This document shows, in pieces, positions 22,492-35,200 of a stretch of 64,000 nucleotides of DNA; positions within the stretch are counted from its first letter, which is position 1, and the number at the start of each line of letters is the position of its first letter. The stretch is from assembly GCA_001414345.1 (NCBI GenBank), contig LLCB01000002.1, positions 372,001 to 436,000 on the forward strand, read 5' to 3'. The position numbers were made by a program, and so were the translations under genes. Below the pieces are notes generated by a model. It had not been told where the DNA came from. It did no database searches and saw only the letters and a list, made by a program, of their open reading frames with translations. This DNA comes from Hymenoscyphus infarciens. Taxonomy: Eukaryota > Ascomycota > Leotiomycetes > Helotiales > Helotiaceae.

Positions 22492-25468
22492 TTACTTCCT
22501 CCCCTCTCCATCCATCCTGTCCTGCTCAAATGAAAATCGGTTCTCAGCCGGCACAGGAACATGCACTAAATCCTCCCCCTTCAATCTTTTCCGTCCCGTA
22601 TACGGGTCCATAATCTCCCTCGTCTGCATATCCGCGCGAAGAGCAATCATGTCCTCCCTCAAGAACTTCGAAGGGTCTTCGTATCTATGATTTCCCGCAA
22701 TTTGACTCGTAGAAGCCGCGCTGGAAGACGGGGAGATGGGAGAATGAGGGAGTGGAGAGCGGGAATTAGAGTAGTTTGAGCGACTGGAGGCTGACATATG
22801 AATATCACGACTGGAAAGGTTGGGGTTGGAAACGTTATATATGTCGCTGGTGCTCGCGGCGCTGACACTGACTGGATTTGTGGATGAGGTTTCATGGTCG
22901 GTGTAGTGACTTCCTAAAGTACTGGATGTGTTTTCGGTACTTATTGTTCCGCCCGGTGAGGTAAGAAGGGTTTGTTGTTCTGCGGAAAGGTTTCGCGAGT
23001 GCGAGTTGGGAAGTCGGGGGAGGTGAATGTTCTCTGGAAGTCGACCTGCATAAACTATGTTTCCGGGACTTAGACGTCGGTAGGTTGGCGGCGGACTTGT
23101 TGGGCCCATGGTCCCTGTACCGAGGGTCCCCGTGGCTATCGTTTCGGTTCCTGTGAAGCCAGGCGAAATTGGCGAGGGCTGGGGACTTGATGCTAAAGAA
23201 TTGTGTGAATCAAGGACGGGCGAGACGAGGGGAGTGTGACCTTCTGAATAGGTGGGTGTTTGAAGGTATCGTCTATGATCTGGAGGTAAGCTATCGTCGA
23301 GTTGTGATTTCTCCAAGGGACAGTTTTCATGTATTTGATTGTGAGATGAAGTTAATGGTCCTTGTTGACGCTCCAACTTCCGTCTTGCTCGGTCGTATGC
23401 TGACATATAATTTGAATCGGTTGTCGAAGAGCCGTTTTCTGTTGTCCCAGAAAGAGTCCCTGCTTCACTATCCAATTCGGCTGGTCCGAGGGGAGCTGCG
23501 AGTTCAAATCGTTCGTGATCTGCTCCGGCTCCTACTTCGGTTGCAAAATTTGTGCTGCCTGCTGCTTCATTGACACCGGGGGGAGGTGGTGGTGCGTCGG
23601 GGTTTCGACGGAAACGCCCTAGGAACGAAGGCGGTTCGGTATCCGTTGGCTTTTCTCCTGTTTCTTGAGGACTAGTTTGCTTTTGCTTCCGGCGGCGGAG
23701 ACAGAAGAATAAGAACACGGAAAGTGCAATGAGTGCTACTGCGCCAACTGCAATCCCGACGATAGCTCCCGTGGCTATTTTCCCGGTTGTTCCAACAGGG
23801 CCACCAGTAGGGGTTGACTTTGGTGCAGTAAAGGTGCTATTACTTGGTCGATCGATGGCAACAATCTCCGTATCCAGAATCGGATTTGTTGTATGGATGG
23901 CTTGATGAACCGAAAAGGTATTGCGCTCATAGTCAGTAATGAGATATGCCTCTTGAAGGAAGGCTCTTCCAATAGTATACTGGGCTTCGTTTGTTGCTCT
24001 TTTCAAAGGGAAATAATACTTTGTCGAATCAGGCGCGCCATATGTTGCATTCAAGCCAGGAAAAGGAACAGAGAGTTGCAGATCAAAAGCAGCATATGGG
24101 AGTGTGATGTTTACGCTGCTTGGTGAGGTGCCAACATCTGATAGAGTGAACGTGAAGCTCAATTGCGAGTTCATGAGTGTGTCATGTTGCGCTGAATTTG
24201 CATCGAAAGTATACAGACCCAAGGAGCTATTGAAAGAGAGTCCTAAAGTCTGAGCGAAGCGATCACAAACTGATTGTGGAAGCCATAGGTACGGTGTAGA
24301 GCTGTCAATAACAGCAGAAATCCGATCGGCTGATGATGCTAACTGGACAGGCGCTGTCCAATTGTTTGAGCTCGCGGCTGAGGCTACTGAGATGTAGTTG
24401 ACAACAACTTGTGGGTTCTGAAGTATGTTGAGGTTGAAGTTGATATCGTGAGGTTGCATTCGATTTGCATCATAACCACCAAGAGTCAGAGAAGTTGGGA
24501 CCCCCTTTTGTTCTAGCTCTTGTTAGCCGAGCCATGAAAGATGGAGGCTATTCACTTACGGTATTTGGCCCCAGCAGTATATCCATAGCTGTGACTGGGT
24601 ATGGCACTGACATTCTCGACCAATCCACTAATCGCGGGCAGCGAGGTGACAGTTTTGAAGTTTCCAACCACAACCCCTAAACCAAACATCCCAAGCAGAT
24701 ATTGTGTTGTATTTATCGAGCCAACGATGGTTGAATTCAATGTGACGCCTGTCGAACCAAAAGTCACAGCATCAAGGCCATAGTCTGCGTATCCTTTGCC
24801 TCCGAGTCGAGCGTCGACGCCCAGAGTAAACCTTCCCTGATCCTGCCATGTGGCAGAGGTCATAAAATCATATACTTCCCCTCTGGCGTTGATACATATG
24901 GAATCTGCAGTTGCGAAGTCAGCGGTATGTCTGGAATGTTTGCCCCCTTTCGAGATATAAGAACTGATAAGTCCACCCCTCCCACAACTCTATTCGCAAC
25001 TCTATTCGCAACTCTCATTGCACCACCATCTCCACCGTCACTTCTTCGTCCCAAAACATCGCTCCCGTCGTCTCTGGCTTCTTCGGATCCGCGCCTTCTC
25101 CAGAATACAAAGCAGAACAAGAAAACACTCCCACTCACTGTTTCCCGGACATCCTCCTGGACCTACCAACCACGTCTCTGAGCTCACGGTATCGACCATT
25201 ACATCAATCCATTGCGGCGGCGTACCCACGCGTAGCGATATGGCAGACCATGATCCGTCGTACCCGTACCTGTCATGGCCCGTTAGCAAACCACGCGCAA
25301 AGAAACCCACGATGGCATCGCCCGCTCGCTCGCGTCTCCCGGAATCACTGACCAATCCGTGGAAGGGGTTACACTCAAGGGCACGAGCGCGCTCTGAACC
25401 CGTGGTGCTAGAAGTAGAAGGGCAGCGATGGAGAAAAGCCGCCAGGTCCACCTAGTGGCCGAATACAT
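22492..25468 (-). CDS. Membrane-anchored aspartic-protease-like (A1 fold) protein
   Basis: Four minus-strand exons: 25468-25353, 25269-25139, 24904-24560, 24512-22492 (870 aa, phases agree). Order: signal peptide (WRLFSIAALLLLAP); N-lobe start WYGYDGSWSAISLRVGTPPQ; a DG-W and GGC region; a C-lobe ending in TIGRAFLQEAYLITDYERN, typical of pepsin-like folds; one transmembrane helix (about residues 442-468) followed by RRRK; and a long Pro/Ser-rich cytosolic tail. The N-lobe active-site motif reads D-T-V and the C-lobe motif D-S-S, so the glycine of the usual DTG/DSG is missing in both. The aspartates remain but catalysis is doubtful. Plausible roles are a surface sensor or binding protein. The start at 25468 is preferred over an in-frame upstream start because it places the signal peptide properly. 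Confidence 0.8.
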
Positions 25469-28400
25469 GGTCACGATTGAAGGCGCATTCTCGTCGCCAG
25501 AATTCACGATAGACAGTCAACGACAGTGAGGTGTTGAGGATTTCGAATGGCAAATCAAATTCACGAAGCGGCACACTGATTACGGGCATGGAACAACCAG
25601 CCCTGTCCTGTGCCGTTGGGGGGGGCACTGGCACCCTGAATACCCGCCCAAGGTTGGTGGGGGATCCACTGGAATTTGGGTGGACTCTGAAAGCAGGAAC
25701 CCCCTCTTCAAGCCCAAAAGTCCCCCAGCGGACCCCCAGCGGACTCACCGGTACCTACCGAATGCGAATTTCTGGTATAACGTATTTACTCCTACAGGCC
25801 CCGTACAGGCCCCGTACAGGCTTGGCTTGGCTTGGCTTGGAGTTCGTCCCAGTCAAGTACCTTAACTCGGGAGGCGTGTGAGATTCAGCCTTGTCTTACT
25901 CCGAAAGGAAATCTACATACGCCACCGATGGTCGACATGAAGAGCTGCGGAGAATGCGACTAAAAATGCATGATTAGGTTCAGATGTTGGCTTGGGCCGG
26001 AGACACCCTTCCACAGCCTATTTTGGCATGATTCTTGAGAGCGTCCTGGAGAGCGAAGACTTCAAAATGTCCAAGAATCTCAATACCCGTTAGGACGGGG
26101 GGCCTTTATCCCTCCTGAGTGGTGAGACGAGCTCAAGGACATGTTTGTTAGAGTGTCAGCTCCCTTCAGCTTCCTGGTGAGAGGCGCGGTATTCGAGGAC
26201 GCAGGAAATGGCGATTACTTCCAGATGGATTTGCCTCTGAATAATCACGATGCTTTGATTTCGCGAGGGAGGTTCTCAAGAGCAAAGACACCAGTTACAA
26301 TTAGCCATATCCACTGTTCAAATTGTGGAAGCTGCAGGAGGGGAACATTAAGGTGGTTGGTGGTTTCCCCTGTTCTCCCTGGTCTGATAGTCCGGCCACC
26401 CTCCTCTAGCTCTGTTGGCGCACATTTCATTGAACAACTTAATCAATCGGTCGGTTGCAAGATGCAACTCTATTTCAGTTTCCTATCCACGAGATGTCGG
26501 CAAGACCCCACCATTTTGGTCATGTTTCTGCCGACCCTGGAAGATACGAAATTCTTTGCTAAAGATCACCTGTCAGCAGAATCGTCTGATGTCGTGGCTG
26601 CACTGGATTACTCTACAAAGGCCAGTGAAAACTCGCGAATCGAGATAAGGATCAATAAGGCACTCTCTTGCTCGAGTTTTCTTTGCTTCTCATGCACTTA
26701 TCTTGTCTCTCGACACGAGAACTGCACTTGAATAGCTTCGCCCACCCAGGAAGTTCGGATGGTTCAAAACTTAGGGGTCGAAGATCGTCTGGAAAATTTC
26801 CCAGTGCGAACAAGTTGCATTTCTGCGAAGCTATTTTTGATATCACTTCCTACGGACCCCTCGCTGTAGTGTCACCCCCCAAAGAACCCCTTTACCATAT
26901 CTCCTCTCGTTCTGGCCTTTCTGGTCTATCTGGCTCTTCACTTGAAAATCTCTTCATCATCCGATCATGAGATTATTGAGCAGAAATTAGGGTAATTGAC
27001 GAATGATGGTTATCATTTACGCGGAGGCAACTACCTTGGGTTTATTCAACCTGTTCCGGGGGGAGGGGAGACATGCAGATGTGCTGCCAATTGCCAGTGC
27101 ATCGGAAGGGTGGGTGGTTAAAGTCGTCGGGGTTTTCGGTGACCACAGACATGGGCAAGAAGAGGTAAAGCGATTGGCTCTGGTGAATGATGTGGAAAGG
27201 GTCTCTCGTTTACCAGCCAAAGCTGCAGATATTATCCCAGAGAAACATGTGGTTTACGGTTGCATGGCGTCTTGTCTATTGCTCTTTACCCTGAGTATCA
27301 CGCGCATCGACAGCGAGGATGTGTGAAGAGGGGGGACAGCATCGGCCGAGACCATGCATAGGTTTGTTTCTTGGGAGGTTGGGAAGGACAGCAGTTCATT
27401 TGGAGAAAGAGGTGGATGAAGGTTCCTTATGGTGGAGGGAAGTTCATACCTTTGTAAATGCCAAGTCGCTTTCCTGGGATTCTGGTTCTGCGCGTGAGCG
27501 GCACGTAATGAAATCCAACTCAATGCCAATGAAGTTGCGATTACGCTTCCACACCTGTCAGCACTAGCACGCAGTTAAAAAAGGAATTTCGCCCCAGAGC
27601 AACGCAGCCAGTATCTTCATCTGATGTCCAATTGCAAAGGTTGAAAAGGAATCTTGGTGCGGTGAGGTGATCTGTCATCGCATTAAAGTTGTTTCAAAGG
27701 ACGAGATCGAATTCCACCGGTAGGGCTCGGAACGCTAAGGGGTATCCGTAGGGCCGTCTTGTTGGTTTGACTCCAATTGGGCACCGGTAGCCAGGGCAAC
27801 CTTGGTTTTGGTGGATCTCATGCCGAGTCTTCTGGATTTTCATAGCTGGAGGCTCGAGGACAACACAATTGTCAGCTGGATCGCCGACCCAAACAGCTCG
27901 TTTCAAGGTGTTCCAAGTTCTGATTGCTGCAATTCAGGTACACAGCAGGTCTGCGCCTCGATATTCGTGGGCGAATAAATCAGCCTTCGGAGGGATGATT
28001 GTTTCTCCGCTCTGCTCGCCTTTCTCTTGCAAACGACGATCACTCAACAAAGACTGTTCCTAGAAACAGGATCCAAAAGCCATTGGTAACCACTCGGGTC
28101 TTCTCCCACGCAGCCTGTTCAAATCTTAACCACGCCAGAACGCCAGAGCGAGCCTAGAGCTCCAATATCATATCGTGCTGCCTGAGGACTCAGGGTCTCA
28201 ACTCCAAAATCATCCCATGAAGATCCAAAGGGCATCATCTCCGGTCGGCCTGCGCTTTCTGCACTTGGCGACGGGGAACCTGGGGGATGTTAAACCTGGC
28301 AAGTAGGTAGGGGTTCGGTCCAATCGCCGTCTGGTAGCTCTCTGGCGTATTCAGCTGCCCCGTCTCTCGAGTCCTTCATGCTGACAACCCGAGTCTCCAC

Positions 28401-28985
28401 GACCAGTTCCATTGACAGCGAGGCACCTTTTCGCCGCGACGCCTTTACGAGGCACTGGGAGTATACGAAGCCATCAGCAATGGCAGCAATGTTACTAGTA
28501 GTCTCCCCAAGCGCTAGTTGTTCAATCTAGCTTAGCCCACTTATTCAAGCCTGTTCAAGCTTATTCAAGCCTCCTTCAGTGCATTTGCGCCTTGGAGAAG
28601 TCGATAGTGGAAGTGTGGTTTAATTTGTACACTCTCGTCAGCAGGTGATGGGCCCGCACCATACTTTATTCCTCCCATTTCATCCGCGCCCTCTCCTGCA
28701 ATCAACACTTTTGCCATGCGCTGAGTGCACCCAGAACCCAAGAGACTCTTTTCTTTTATCCCCCCCACAATCGTTTTTGCACTGTTACCGTTCCATCCAG
28801 CCACTCGTTAGAATTTTGGACCTGCAGAGATCTTCTGATTTTCTTGCTGCCTACTCCATACTATCACGGCCTATTAATCTCTTGGTGTCGAGAGTCTTCA
28901 TATCGATCTTCCCACAACCGTCGTATGCTAATTAGTATCGTTGACAACTTAACCTCGTCTTGGGCTTCAAACCCCTTTCAGAGAG
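25469..28985. other. Intergenic, 3.5 kb
   Basis: No supported gene. Open frames such as 26141-26731 (+) and 27003-27326 (+) lack domains and are matched by similar-sized frames on the other strand. Local repeats are an 11-bp duplication (CCCCGTACAGG) at about 25799-25820 followed by four TTGGC units to about 25840, and imperfect TTCAAGC repeats at 28545-28570. A short, poorly conserved gene could hide here. Confidence 0.4.
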
Positions 28986-31748
28986 ATGTATTTCTCTCGT
29001 CAGTTGTTGTTCTGGACTATCCAGGGCAGCTCTTTTGTTGTCGTCCAAAGCTTTCCCGGACCGGCTGGTACGTTTCTACTTTCCAAGTAGATATCTAACT
29101 TTATTTTTAACATTGATACATCAGACTCAAGTCCACAACCCTACCTGAACACAACAATAATATCAACAACGTCTACTACGTCGAGTAGTAGTGTCAAAAG
29201 CCAGGAAGTTTTGGTGGCAGATGTCTATACATCGGCACCCATTTCGCGAGGAATAATCAGTCGCCCAACAACCTCAATTGAATCTGAGACAACGAGTAGC
29301 AGCAGCATACTACAGTCTAGATCAATAGTATCACGTCCTGCGACGAACATTCCAGTCAGCTCCACGTCTTCAATCAGCGTTGGAAATTCAACGAAAAGCG
29401 GTCCTTCCGTTTCCGTGTCTACTGCATCAGGATCGCCCTCAATCACTAGTAAATCAAATGGTACTATCACCTCGCAAACTCTGTCCGTGCCGACAAGCCT
29501 CATCACGTCAAAGTCTAGTTCTTACAGTTCTTATAAGAACTCCACCACCAAACCTACTTCGATTACCAGCCATTTAAACACAACTACCACTCCATGCTCA
29601 AGCCTTTCGCCCGGTGAACCTTCCACAGTATGGGAGATTCTGCCAAACACCAACACGGTCACTTTGACTCAATATGGCAATGGTACAAATGCTTCTATGA
29701 CATCGTTCTCCTCACTGCCCGAATTTACTCCACCAACTTATTGCTCAACCACTTCAACAGCTGTGCCTCCTTCGTTATCAGTCACTGAGCCAGGGACATC
29801 TGGAAAATTCGAGTACACTTCTACTTCTAGAAATCCCATCGCATCTTCCCCTGCATTCTCAACGGCACCGGCAGCCTCGACCGGCGCTGGGCAGGTAATT
29901 ACAGTTGTTACAACGAGCAAAAACCCCAACTATGTAACCACCACAGTTGGTAATCTCGGATATCCTGATGGCCCCAATACACGAAAAGTTATTCCTGATC
30001 CAGATCCAACCGATGTTAATTGGGGCCCTGTCCCATTCCCTAATGGGAATGGAGGAACAACAACTCCGATTCCTATCAATCCAGGAAATAACCCGAGCAA
30101 CCCATCACCTCCCAACCAAGGAACCCCTGATATCCCTGGCAACAGCAACCCAAGCACACCGAACAATCCAAGCACACCGAACAATCCGAGCACACCCAAC
30201 AATCCGAGCACGCCAAATAGTCCAAGCACGCCCAATACACCCAACAATCCGGGCAATGGTAGTCCGGGAACTAGCAATGGCTCAGGGGCAGGAAACCATG
30301 GTGGAAGTGGAAGCGAGTCTAATATAGGCAGTGGAAATGGAGAGAATAACATCGGCGGCTCGAATAATGTGGCAGGTGAAAATGGAGCGGGGTCCAGTAA
30401 TGGCGGCTCGAATAACGGTGCTGGTTCAAATAATGGAGGAAGTTCAAACGAAGGGGGCTCTACTAATGGAGTAGGATCTGGAAATGGAGGAAGTTCTGAC
30501 AACCCTGCTGGAAGCAACAATGGAGGTTCAAATGGCAATTCAAATGAAGCCACACCGACGACAGCAACGATTGGACGTGTTCCTGTCGTTTTAGAACCAA
30601 CACAAGTCATCATTGGAACACAGACGATATCGATACCTGATCTTGGGATTACTGGGAATGGAAACGGGAATGGAGGTGTCAATAATGGCAATGGCAATTC
30701 AAACGGAAATGGTGAAGGTTCAAGAATCATTGTTGAAAATGGACAAACCTTCACTGTCAACCCCTCACGAGTGGTCGGTGCTGGCTCAACTGTCAACATT
30801 CCAACAACCAGTTCAGGTGGTCTTTTCAGAGAAGCCACACCGACAGTCATCTCTGGAATCCCAGTACAGCTTGGTCAAAATAGTGCTGTGATTTCGGGAA
30901 CGACATACTCGATCGGGCCAGGGGCACCACAAACGACGATTGTTGTAAATGGTCAGACAATTTCCGTTGGACCTGAAGGACTAGGATTTGCTCAGACAAC
31001 AGTTCCACCAAATGCGCCTCTTCCCACCAACATTGTCATTATTGAAGGTCAAGTATTTTCTGCTGTTGGTCCCTCTCTCGCTGTTGTGGGAGCCTCAACG
31101 ATCACTTATGGTCCCGCGATGCCTGCCCAAACCAATACTTTCAATGGCGCTCCCATCACTCTAGGACCTGGGGGGATTTATTTTGATGGTGGAAAAAGCT
31201 TGGGAGGCATAGCAAATCCAAGCAACACACAAATTGGTCTTGCCGGCGGACTTACGATAAGTGAAATTGGTTCGAGCATTGCAGTTATCAATGGCGTTAC
31301 TTTCACAGTTGGGCCTGGATCAACACCGATTACCACGGTGATCAATGGGAAGACTGTCACGATAAATCCAAGTGGCATTGGTCTCGGAAGTACAACACTC
31401 TCATTCCCTTTCAACCCAACCACTCGAACACTCACAGCTGGAGGAGTCACCTACACCGAGATTGGTGGGACTTTGGTTGTGCTCGGAGGAACCACATTTA
31501 CAGTTGGGCCAGGAGCCAAGCCAACGACAGATATTCTCAACGGACAGACCATCAGTATTGGGCCAGGCGGGGTTGGATTCGCATCGACAACGATTCCACT
31601 ATTAGTGACCTCCTCGACGCCGACTGCAGGTGCCAGTGCAGCAGCGTCAGCTAAATCCACGAGTGCCAAAAGCGGGGCAGGCGTAACAAGACCAATGCCA
31701 GGAGTTTTGGCATTATGCATGGTAATATGGGCTGGATACATGTTTTGA
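28986..31748 (+). CDS. Repeat-rich GPI-anchored-type cell-wall protein
   Basis: Two exons, 28986-29067 and 29125-31748 (57-nt intron, donor GTACGT, acceptor CATCAG), 901 aa. The first exon supplies a hydrophobic secretion-type start (MYFSRQLLFWTIQG then SSFVVV); the large frame alone has no ATG at its beginning, so this exon is inferred. Then come a Ser/Thr-rich region with N-glycosylation sites, a Pro/Asn block of NPSTPN repeats (30148-30255), a Gly/Asn/Ser block (30270-30540), and four diverged modules of about 60-70 aa built on TFTVGPG...TTVINGQTISIGPGG. The C-terminus ends in a small-residue stretch plus hydrophobic tail (VLALCMVIWAGYMF), as for GPI attachment. Likely a wall or adhesin-like protein; no enzyme motif. 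Repeat number probably varies between strains. Confidence 0.75.
30148..30255 (+). repeat. In-frame minisatellite coding NPSTPN repeats
   Basis: About six copies of an 18-bp unit (AACAATCCAAGCACACCG and variants) encode NNPSTP repeats in the wall protein. Length change by slippage would stay in frame. Confidence 0.85.
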
Positions 31749-32234
31749 ACTTTTGGGGGGGCTTGAATTGGGTCGGCGTTCACAGGATCTTTTGTGCATA
31801 TACCCGGGAAAATTGGCTTTCATGAGCATTTTTGGGATGAGAAGTTTGTAATAATAGTGTATATAGACGAGCCATGACGGGGCGACGAAAATGAGACTAT
31901 GAAAGATTCGAGTTAAATGAATTCGTTTAGGAAAATTGCGAAGGATGTGGATCCGTTATGATTATTTTACATTCAGCTCAGGGGGGCTGCCAAGTCAGCT
32001 CGGCTAATCCCGAAAGGGCTGAGAGTGGGGCTAGCTAAGCTAATCCCCAATGAGTCGTGATAATTTCCTTGTCCTCACGTCACCAAACAAGACTTCACGA
32101 GATCAATAACACAACCACGTCGAAACCGAACCCGAACCCGAATCCCTCTCAAACCTCCAATCTACACTTTCAGGCTGACCCAGAGATCACTGGCTCAGTC
32201 AACTTCCAACTCCAAGTCTCCGTAACCCAGTTTT
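31749..32234. other. Intergenic
   Basis: 3' flank of the wall protein and promoter of the F-box gene. No gene. A CGAACCCGAACCCGAA run lies near 32120. Confidence 0.5.
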
Positions 32235-35200
32235 ATGCAATCAGAGCCAATCGAAATATCCCCCATTTCCACCACAGCAAACACCACAGAACCCTCCAAC
32301 ACCTCCCAATATGGCATCCTTCACCAAGACCTGCATTCCGCAGACCTGCGCGACCCTCAACCCGAGAAGCGTGCTGGCTCTTCAAGCCCACGATCTGCAG
32401 ACAATGGCGGCGCGTCGTCCAGCGTTGCTGACGCGAATGTGCAAGATGAATTCAGGCGATTGATGAGCGATAAGAGTGAAGATAGGCCCAAGCCGTCATA
32501 TCAACAAATCTCCGAGTACGAAAACGCTCTATCGCCTTCGCCACCAAGAAAACAAAGCGAGGGACCTGGTTTCAAGGTCGTGAAGAAGAAGGGCAATCAA
32601 TTCGAAGGACCACAACTTGATCAGTTTCCAAATGGTTAGTCTCCTTCCGTCTGGCAGACAACTCTTACCATGGTTTGCATACAATACTTAACCTCATATG
32701 CTAATTATCAACAGAGGTGCTCACCCATATTTTGTCACATCTGCCAGCCGCCTCTCTTTCTGCGGTTTCCATGGTCTCCCGGAGATTCTACAGCCTCGTT
32801 ACAACACCCCATGCCTGGCGCATTGCCTTTTCTCGATTCTTCCCTGGTCAAGATGCTTTGGATGGACTGGCCAATGGTGGCGGTTCTGATTTGGAGCCTC
32901 GGGAACAACTACGTTCTGAACAACGAGTATTCACTCGGTTGACCGGACTAGCATCTTGGAGAAGCGAATACATTTTGCGCACACGGCTTTTGAGAAGTTT
33001 GGCACGCGGGAAGCCTGCGCAAATTGCGCCTGGCCATGGTGCTTCTTCGCGTTCCAATAGTGCTGCCAATAATGCCAATGCGGTGGTTACCTATAGCTCT
33101 CAACTCTTTGCCACCGTCAATCACATACACGCGATTTGGAACAGCGGCCGGAAATCACCACGGTTTATCCATGGTACTGATGAGACTGGTACTGCATGTA
33201 CTAGCGACCCAAACATTGGCAAGATTGACAACTGGGGGCTTTCTGATCCGCAAGCATTACCTCAATTCGCTGATTTGTTTGTTGGAGATGAACAATATGG
33301 CCTTGGTGATGGTCCTGCAGGACTTCCAAACTCGATGGACGTTAGCCAACCCTTTGGTATGATCTATGGTGAAGGTTTTCCTGGCGGACAAACATACTTT
33401 AGATCCTCAGAAGAAATGCGTGGTCGTTTCATCTGTCAACCAAACGATATCATCGACCACAAACGTGGAATCCCCACCATCCCGTTAATGATCGAGGCTA
33501 TTTCCGCCGTTTGGATCGCTAAATCAGGCGACGTCCCTATGTGTACTGATGGCCTCGTTGGTATATTGACGGGTTCTACTTTAGGAGTTGTCACTGCATA
33601 TTCTCTCGGTGCTGACACGCCTCATGGTCGACGCATTCCAAAGGGTCAGATGACAGCCAAATGGGTACTTAGCCCTGGTGTACCGATTACCTCCATCAAA
33701 GTAGACGACTCTTACAATCCACGACGTAAGTTATCGGGTCGCATCTGGGCTGTCGCCTTGAATGCTTTGGGGGAGGTGTTCTATCTCACCAAACCATTGA
33801 AATCACACCTTCTTGATGCCAAGGTCGAGGAGAATAGTGGTTGTAGGCATGCTTGGGCCACCGGACGTTCTGCTTATTGGAATCTCGTTGAACCTTCTCG
33901 TCGTGTCGCGAGAGAGGACCCCTACGATGTGTCCGAGATACCTGGTAGCTACTCACCCAGGTCATCATCGAAATCCATGCGTCTGTCTAAAGCACAAGTC
34001 ATTGCAGAGACACTGGAAATTGAAAAATATTTGGCTTATCGACCATCGCATTATCGCAAAATTTGCCATGGGTGGGATATGCGTAGAAGACTCGAAGTCG
34101 ATTTTACAGGTGATGATGGCAAAGGCGCTGGAGAGGCGATTGTGGTCATCAACTGCGGTATTGAGGAAGGTCTGACTCCGGAGATTAAGAGATTCACACG
34201 ATGGTCAACAGAACAAGCTTCTCTTGCAGCATATCCTGAGCCAAAGACTCCTCCAAGCCCCGGCAAGAATCTCAGCATGTCTTCTCTCTTTGGTGGTGGC
34301 AATATGATTACTCCTCCAAGGATCTCATCGCCTGACATATTCCAAAGGAGTTCCGCATTCGCCAGCTCTATGTCAAGTCCAGTTAGCACACCTTCGATTC
34401 CTAGCACCCCGTCTTCTCGTATGGCTTCGACAAATCTTATCGAAGAATGGCGGACTACCACCTTCTCGTTGAGGAACCATCCTAGTGAAGAAATCACAGC
34501 AAGCGCAATTGATATGTCTACCTATGCTATGGTGACTGTTGACGAAGATCCGCTCCGAACTGTTAACGGCAATTCCGAATTCTCGTCTCCATTTGGTACA
34601 CCGGGGTATTCTGAGGCTGGAGGAGCTCAAATACCAGGGCATAGAGCACGTTTCTTGGCTGTTGGAACGAAAACGGGTATTGTTCAGTTGTGGAATATAA
34701 GAGGCCCTCAATCTGCAAATTCTGCTATGGCCAATGAATTGCAGCCCCTTCGGACTATTTACACAGACTCGCCACAAATATCATGCCTTGCTCTTTCTGC
34801 ACTTTATCTTGTTCACGGTGGCAATGATGGCCTCGTCCAAACTTGGGATCCTTTGGCCTCGAACATGCAGCCTGTCAGGACGCTCAATTCAAGATTCTCT
34901 TCTCGTGCCCGACGTCGCTTGGTTCAAGCTGAAGCATCAACGCTTGGTGTTGGTATCAACCTCTACGCCGCCGGAGCAATTGCTCTCGATCCAGATCCAA
35001 CAGTCTTGCGCGGAATGGTTTCTCTAGGAACTCATCTTCGTTACTGGTCGTACAGCTCCTCTGCAGCGGATCAATACCAAAGCAAGAAACGTCGTCTCCG
35101 TCGCTCGAATGAGCGTGGTAGCAATTCTGGTCCTGATCGCTTCACCAACACTGGTAGAGGTGCTCTCATGGACTACATTGCTACCGAACAGGAGGAACTC

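Noticed and set aside
26141..26731. 196-codon plus-strand open frame
   Set aside because: No domain or splice support, and the composition is not clearly coding.
29930..30850. 306-codon open frame on the minus strand, Pro/Leu-rich
   Set aside because: It is an antisense shadow of the repetitive wall-protein coding sequence; periodic composition keeps the other strand open.
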